Assembly: GCA_019418545.1 (NCBI GenBank) | Contig: DYBQ01000027.1 | Coordinates: forward strand, 8,064-27,294 | Direction of reading: 5' to 3' | DNA length: 19,231 bases | From: Clostridiales bacterium | Lineage (GTDB): Bacteria > Bacillota > Clostridia > Oscillospirales > Acutalibacteraceae | In this document: positions 15,887-19,231 of the stretch, in pieces | Layout: each line of letters starts with the position of its first letter | Position numbering within the stretch: the first letter of the stretch is position 1 | The notes under the pieces: model-generated | Database searches by the model: none | Told to the model about the DNA's origin: nothing | Seen by the model: only the letters and a program-made list of their open reading frames with translations | Made by a program: the position numbers and the translations under genes

Positions 15887-16918
15887 ATGAAACAGGAATT
15901 GACAAAGGTTCGGGATTTTTGGTTTGATAATGCCAAGGCGTTTTTGATTATTCTCGTTGTGGTAGGACACATGGCAACCGGAGAATACTCCCCGGAATCA
16001 GAAACCCTTAAAAATATTGGTAAGTTTATCTACTGGTTTCATATGCCTGTATTTATGATAATTTCCGGCCGCTTTTCCCGGGGGCGCGTGGAGCGGGGAG
16101 AATATGCAAAAGCGATTTCTTCCCTTCTGATTCCCTATTTGATTTTGCATGTATGTATGCTCCTGCTGTATTCTGCAGGAGGTGTTGATATTCCCGACTC
16201 CACTTTTTTAAAACCACGATTTGGCTTATGGTATTTTTTAGCCCTTTTTATTTTTGTAGCGGCTACTATTTCCCTTAAAAAATACCGTCTTCTTTTTCCT
16301 GTTTCTGTTGTTGTTGCTTTGGGAGTCAGCTTTTTGCCAGAGCCTTTGTTTGGGGTTTTTCAGCGAGTGTGTACTTTTTATCCATTCTTTTTGTTTGGAT
16401 ATTTCACCTCTTCCTCTTCCTTTCATTTTTGTCGAAAGCCTTTGTTCCGGCTGACAAGTTTCCTCTTTTTGGCCATGCTGCTGATTCTAACGATGTTATA
16501 TGGTTCTGAAATATCATTAGACCTTTTATACTTAGACGATACTTTACCGCAAATTGATATAAACTATCCCATATTACAGTTGCTATTGCGCTATGTAATC
16601 GGTTTTCTGTCCTTTTTTGCCGTAATGGGGATTATCCCTGCCAAGAAAACCTTCTTTTCCTACATTGGTACCCATTCGGTCTATGTGTACGCGCTGCATC
16701 TGTTTATATTACAGGGAATTGAAGAATTTGTACCTAATTTGACACTGCCCAATATGTGGTGGAAAGCCGCATATTTGTGCTGTGGGATAGTTTTGCCATT
16801 TCTTTTGGCCAGCACACCGGTACGGCGTGTTTTTCGTTTCGTTTTAGAGCCCAGCAGCCATATACAGGAAATTTTGGAAAATATTCTTTCCCCTGGTAAG
16901 CATGCAAAATCTCCATAA
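15887..16918 (+). CDS. Membrane acyltransferase, AT3 family (second copy)
   Basis: Integral membrane protein of 343 aa with about 10 hydrophobic stretches, of the acyltransferase-3 family. Signature: FWFDNAKAFLIILVVVGHMA with the conserved His at 28, then WFHMPVFMIISGRFSRG at 50-66, and an RFGLWYFLALFIF segment in the middle. The ATG at 15887 follows AGGAG (15870-15874) with a long 12-nt spacing. It is the last gene of the polymer cluster. Its start lies 49 nt after the previous stop, and a strong hairpin follows about 60 nt after its own stop. The 3' half is noticeably richer in A+T than the upstream cluster genes. It probably O-acylates the polymer, possibly at a different position or stage than the first AT3. 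Confidence 0.88.
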   Translation: MKQELTKVRDFWFDNAKAFLIILVVVGHMATGEYSPESETLKNIGKFIYWFHMPVFMIISGRFSRGRVERGEYAKAISSLLIPYLILHVCMLLLYSAGGVDIPDSTFLKPRFGLWYFLALFIFVAATISLKKYRLLFPVSVVVALGVSFLPEPLFGVFQRVCTFYPFFLFGYFTSSSSFHFCRKPLFRLTSFLFLAMLLILTMLYGSEISLDLLYLDDTLPQIDINYPILQLLLRYVIGFLSFFAVMGIIPAKKTFFSYIGTHSVYVYALHLFILQGIEEFVPNLTLPNMWWKAAYLCCGIVLPFLLASTPVRRVFRFVLEPSSHIQEILENILSPGKHAKSP

Positions 16919-16978
16919 ACTTTATCAAAACCTCCCGAACAAATCCGGGGGCATAAGAAAATAATATTGCTTTCTGCA

Positions 16979-17008
16979 GAAACGGCATGGCTTCGGTCAT
17001 GCCGTTTC
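16979..17008 (+). terminator. Hairpin with UUCG tetraloop after the polymer cluster
   Basis: GAAACGGCATG (16979-16989) pairs with CATGCCGTTTC (16998-17008). The stem is extended by a G.U and a C-G pair closing a TTCG tetraloop (16992-16995). It is a very stable stem with only a broken T-run after it (CTGTTTC). It is probably the 3' end of the cluster transcript, but without a clean U-tract it could instead be an RNA-stabilising or processing hairpin. Confidence 0.6.
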
Positions 17009-17024
17009 CTGTTTCATCCAGTTT

Positions 17025-17066
17025 CTATTCTGAACAGAGTTGAGCGAGCACTTTCTTGACTGGCAT
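17025..17066 (-). CDS. Candidate 13-codon peptide behind a perfect Shine-Dalgarno
   Basis: The minus strand reads MPVKKVLAQLCSE then TAG. A complete AAGGAGGT (complement of 17074-17081) lies 7 nt before the ATG, the strongest ribosome-binding site in the window. The frame starts about 30 nt after the T-run of a minus-strand terminator-like hairpin (17098-17130), an arrangement seen in leader peptides and in remnants of truncated genes. I recognise no function. It could equally be the residual 5' end of a deleted gene. Confidence 0.3.
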   Translation of the reverse strand: MPVKKVLAQLCSE

Positions 17067-17097
17067 AAAAACGACCTCCTTTTCTGAAAATGGAGAT

Positions 17098-17130
17098 AAA
17101 AAAGGCCGCTGATTTCTCACACAGCAGCGG
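17098..17130 (-). terminator. Intrinsic terminator after the small membrane-protein gene
   Basis: On the minus strand CCGCTG (complement of 17125-17130) pairs with CAGCGG (complement of 17106-17111) around a 13-nt loop. CC and then TTTTTT (complement of 17098-17103) follow. It lies about 70 nt downstream of the gene's stop. Confidence 0.6.
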
Positions 17131-17200
17131 TGTGAATCAACGGTCAGCTTTTTGGTATTTAGTTGTTGCTGACGAGCGAGACAAACTGGACTCGTCAAAA

Positions 17201-17524
17201 TCACTTTTTATATTTTTTCTTAATTACCAACGAATAAACTGCCATAAAAACAATAGTTTCCACTACAACTCCTGCAACCGAGAGAATTATCCATTTGTGG
17301 GCTCCTGTAAGCAAAGGAAGTCCAATCAAAATAAATACTATGCTATGCACAATATAAAGCTTTGACATGGCATGATTGTATTTTTTTATATCCGTTACCT
17401 CAAACATTTTCTTATTTCCCCAGAAGCCAATTGCCTTTTTTGAAAACCATATATATATAGCCAAGCACACATATATAACGTCCCAAATACAAAATATGGT
17501 AAAAAAGAATATATTCTCTTTCAT
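17201..17524 (-). CDS. Small conserved-type membrane protein of unknown function
   Basis: Predicted 107-aa membrane protein with three hydrophobic segments (about 5-27, 54-74 and 77-101) and a basic C-terminal end (KKKYKK). Between segments 1 and 2 is a hydrophilic stretch, SKKAIGFWGNKKMFEVTDIKKYN, ending in a K-Y-N motif, a pattern I associate with small uncharacterised membrane proteins of Clostridia (DUF3784-like). I cannot verify the family. The ATG at 17524 follows GAGGT about 8 nt upstream on the minus strand. A good promoter lies just before it and a terminator after it, so it seems to be a single-gene unit between groEL and the polymer cluster. Its A+T content is higher than that of its neighbours. 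Confidence 0.65.
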   Translation of the reverse strand: MKENIFFFTIFCIWDVIYVCLAIYIWFSKKAIGFWGNKKMFEVTDIKKYNHAMSKLYIVHSIVFILIGLPLLTGAHKWIILSVAGVVVETIVFMAVYSLVIKKKYKK

Positions 17525-17564
17525 TCAGATACCTCATCAATTCCAAATTGTCATCTGCTCTGTT

Positions 17565-17592
17565 ATAATAAATTTTACCACAAGAGTGTGAA
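17565..17592 (-). promoter_or_regulatory. Predicted promoter of the small membrane-protein gene
   Basis: Minus strand: TTCACA (-35, complement of 17587-17592), 16-nt spacer, TATTAT (-10, complement of 17565-17570). Each hexamer has one mismatch to consensus. The predicted start near 17558 gives a leader of about 34 nt that contains the SD. Confidence 0.5.
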
Positions 17593-17689
17593 TAAATCCA
17601 CCACTGAACACCGAACCGCCCGAACAGTTTTTCTGCCCAGGCGGTCTCTCTTAAACATATCGCTGCCCAGCGGGTGGTTTTCTTTCTAT

Positions 17690-17721
17690 AAAAAAACAGG
17701 CGCTGCATCAAGCAGCGCCTG
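17690..17721 (-). terminator. Intrinsic terminator of groEL
   Basis: On the minus strand a perfect 10-bp stem CAGGCGCTGC/GCAGCGCCTG (17712-17721 with 17697-17706) closes a 5-nt loop. A T-run follows (complement of the A-run 17690-17696). It lies 27 nt after the groEL stop codon. Confidence 0.93.
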
Positions 17722-17747
17722 CCAATTTGTTTGGCTATCAATCGGTA

Positions 17748-19231
17748 TTAGTACATACCGCCCATGCCGCCGTCAGCGGGCATTGCGGGAGCGGGAGCGG
17801 GCTCCTTCTTGTCGGCAACCAGGCTTTCGGTGGTCAGCACCATAGCAGCCACGGAAGCTGCATTCTGCAGAGCGGAACGGGTCACCTTCGTCGGGTCAAC
17901 TACGCCGAAGCCAATCATATCGCCGTATTCCTCGGTAGCAGCGTTGAAGCCATAGCCAATCTTATCGGAAGCCTTGATGTTGGCTACAATCACAGAGCCT
18001 TCCAGGCCAGCGTTAGCAGCAATCTGGCGCACGGGCTCCTCCAGAGCCTTCAGCACAATCTGCACACCGGTGCGCTCGTCGCCGGAAACTTCGTCCAGCA
18101 GCTTGGCAACATCATTCATGGTGTTGATGAGAGCCACGCCGCCGCCGGCTACGATGCCTTCTTCCACAGCAGCCTTGGTAGCAGCCAGAGCATCTTCAAT
18201 GCGGAGCTTCTGCTCTTTCATCTCGACCTCGGTAGCAGCGCCAACCTTGATAACAGCAACGCCGCCAGCCAGCTTTGCCAAACGCTCCTGGAGCTTCTCA
18301 CGGTCAAAGTCGGAAGTGGTGGTCTCAATCTGGCCGCGAATCTGGTTCACACGAGCCTTGATAGCGTCAGCATCGCCCATGCCGCCAACGATAATGGTGT
18401 TCTCCTTGTCAACCTTCACCTGACGGGCACGGCCCAGCTGATAGATATCGGCATCCTTCAGCTCCAGGCCCAAATCGGAGGTAATCACCTGGCCGCCGGT
18501 CAGAACAGCGATATCCTGCAGCATTTCCTTGCGGCGGTCGCCAAAGCCGGGAGCCTTGACAGCAACGCAGTTAAAGGTGCCGCGCAGCTTGTTGAGAATC
18601 AGGGTGGTCAGAGCCTCACCCTCTACGTCCTCAGCAATGATAACCAGCTTCTTGCCGGACTGGACAATCTTCTCCAGCAGGGGCAGGATTTCCTGAATGT
18701 TGGAAATCTTCTTATCGGTAATCAGGATGTAAGCGTCGTCCATAACAGCTTCCATCTTGTCGGTATCGGTAGCCATATAAGGGGTAATGTAGCCGCGGTC
18801 GAACATCATGCCTTCCACAACCTCGGAATAGGTATCGGCAGTCTTAGACTCTTCCACGGTAATCACGCCGTCAGCAGTAACCTTTTCCATAGCCTCAGCA
18901 ATCAGGTTGCCGATGAACTCGCTGGCAGAAGAAACAGTAGCAACACGGGCAATGTCAGCAGAGCCGTCCACAGCCTTGGAGTGGCTGCGCAGGGATTCCA
19001 CAGCAGCGTTAACAGCCTTCTGGATGCCGCTCTTCACAACCATGGGGTTAGCGCCGGAGGTCACGTTCTTCATGCCTTCCTGAATGAGAGCCTGTGCCAG
19101 CAGGGTTGCGGTGGTGGTGCCGTCGCCAGCAACATCGTTGGTTTTGGTAGCGACTTCCTTCACCAGCTGTGCGCCCATATTCTCAAAGGGGTCGTCCAGC
19201 TCCACTTCCTTCGCGATGGTCACGCCGTCGT
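17748..19231 (-). CDS. groEL: Chaperonin GroEL (60 kDa), 5' partial
   Basis: ATP-driven cytoplasmic folding chamber subunit that works with GroES. The frame is open to the window edge and begins at DGVTIAKEVEL, equivalent to about residue 52 of E. coli GroEL, so roughly 50 N-terminal residues are outside. The internal GTG at 19223 is not the real start. Key elements are present: the DGV aspartate (D52 equivalent), VAGDGTTTATLLAQ (D87 equivalent), the apical GFGDRRKEMLQDIA segment, RIEDALAATKAAVEEGIVAG (D398 equivalent), GYGFNAATEEYGDMIGFGVV, and a short C-terminal GGMGGMY tail. Nothing is missing from the visible 493 residues. The usual partner groES would lie upstream on the minus strand, beyond 19231. 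Confidence 0.97.
   Translation of the reverse strand, partial: DGVTIAKEVELDDPFENMGAQLVKEVATKTNDVAGDGTTTATLLAQALIQEGMKNVTSGANPMVVKSGIQKAVNAAVESLRSHSKAVDGSADIARVATVSSASEFIGNLIAEAMEKVTADGVITVEESKTADTYSEVVEGMMFDRGYITPYMATDTDKMEAVMDDAYILITDKKISNIQEILPLLEKIVQSGKKLVIIAEDVEGEALTTLILNKLRGTFNCVAVKAPGFGDRRKEMLQDIAVLTGGQVITSDLGLELKDADIYQLGRARQVKVDKENTIIVGGMGDADAIKARVNQIRGQIETTTSDFDREKLQERLAKLAGGVAVIKVGAATEVEMKEQKLRIEDALAATKAAVEEGIVAGGGVALINTMNDVAKLLDEVSGDERTGVQIVLKALEEPVRQIAANAGLEGSVIVANIKASDKIGYGFNAATEEYGDMIGFGVVDPTKVTRSALQNAASVAAMVLTTESLVADKKEPAPAPAMPADGGMGGMY

Larger units (their letters stand above)
16919..17747. other. AT-rich spacer between the polymer cluster and groEL
   Basis: This stretch holds the cluster-end hairpin (16979-17008), a 13-codon minus-strand frame with a perfect SD (17025-17066), a minus-strand terminator (17098-17130), the small membrane-protein gene (17201-17524) with its promoter (17565-17592), and the groEL terminator (17690-17721). 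I see no tRNA, IS element or CRISPR repeat. The other open frames here are shadows or lack an SD. Confidence 0.55.

Noticed and set aside
16734..17000. 88-codon minus-strand frame overlapping the end of the second AT3 gene
   Set aside because: Mostly antisense to a clear AT3 coding sequence and starts inside the cluster-end hairpin without an SD.
17412..17741. 109-codon minus-strand frame overlapping the small membrane gene and the groEL terminator
   Set aside because: It begins inside the groEL terminator region, has no clear SD, and its second half is an out-of-frame reading of the better supported 107-aa membrane protein.
1..19231. Insertion sequences, CRISPR arrays, tRNA or rRNA genes
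   Set aside because: No transposase frame, regularly spaced repeat or tRNA/rRNA signature was found by reading both strands, although a tRNAscan or repeat search was not run.

Overview
The window looks like chromosomal DNA of an anaerobic Gram-positive bacterium, most likely a gut member of the Clostridia (Oscillospirales/Lachnospirales type). This is inferred from the strong Shine-Dalgarno (SD) sites, several teichoic-acid-type CDP-alditol phosphotransferases, the fused CobA-HemD tetrapyrrole gene, and moderate G+C with AT-rich spacers. I cannot name the species.

Left part (1-3798): the end of a tetrapyrrole operon, cobA-hemD fusion (5' end outside the window), hemB and hemL. The genes are tightly packed (2-nt gap, then a TAATG overlap). 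The operon ends at a hairpin terminator that also serves a convergent MATE transporter gene. The three enzymes supply 5-aminolevulinate, porphobilinogen and uroporphyrinogen III/precorrin-2 for siroheme or cobalamin. Next, a MATE exporter (minus strand) and a PnuC-family vitamin-precursor transporter (plus strand) diverge from a 424-nt region. Each has a recognisable promoter and, unusually, each has an intrinsic-terminator-like hairpin inside its own 5' leader.

Centre (about 6310-17008): a seven-gene co-directional cell-surface polymer locus. It starts behind an AT-rich 539-nt region with two promoter candidates. Order: (1) 948-aa protein joining a degenerate GT2-like domain to a CDP-glycerol:glycerophosphotransferase-type GT-B domain; (2) membrane acyltransferase-3 (AT3); (3) second CDP-alditol phosphotransferase; (4) IspD/TarI-type cytidylyltransferase; (5) extended SDR dehydrogenase/epimerase; (6) third CDP-alditol phosphotransferase; (7) second AT3. 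The simplest reading is that the SDR and cytidylyltransferase make a CDP-activated polyol phosphate, three transferases prime and extend an alditol-phosphate (teichoic-acid-like) chain, and the two AT3 proteins O-acylate it. No initiating TagO/TagA, ABC exporter or LCP ligase is in view.

Right part (17009-19231): an AT-rich spacer with a small minus-strand three-helix membrane protein gene (own promoter and terminator), a 13-codon reading frame behind a perfect SD, and then groEL on the minus strand with its terminator (N-terminus outside the window).
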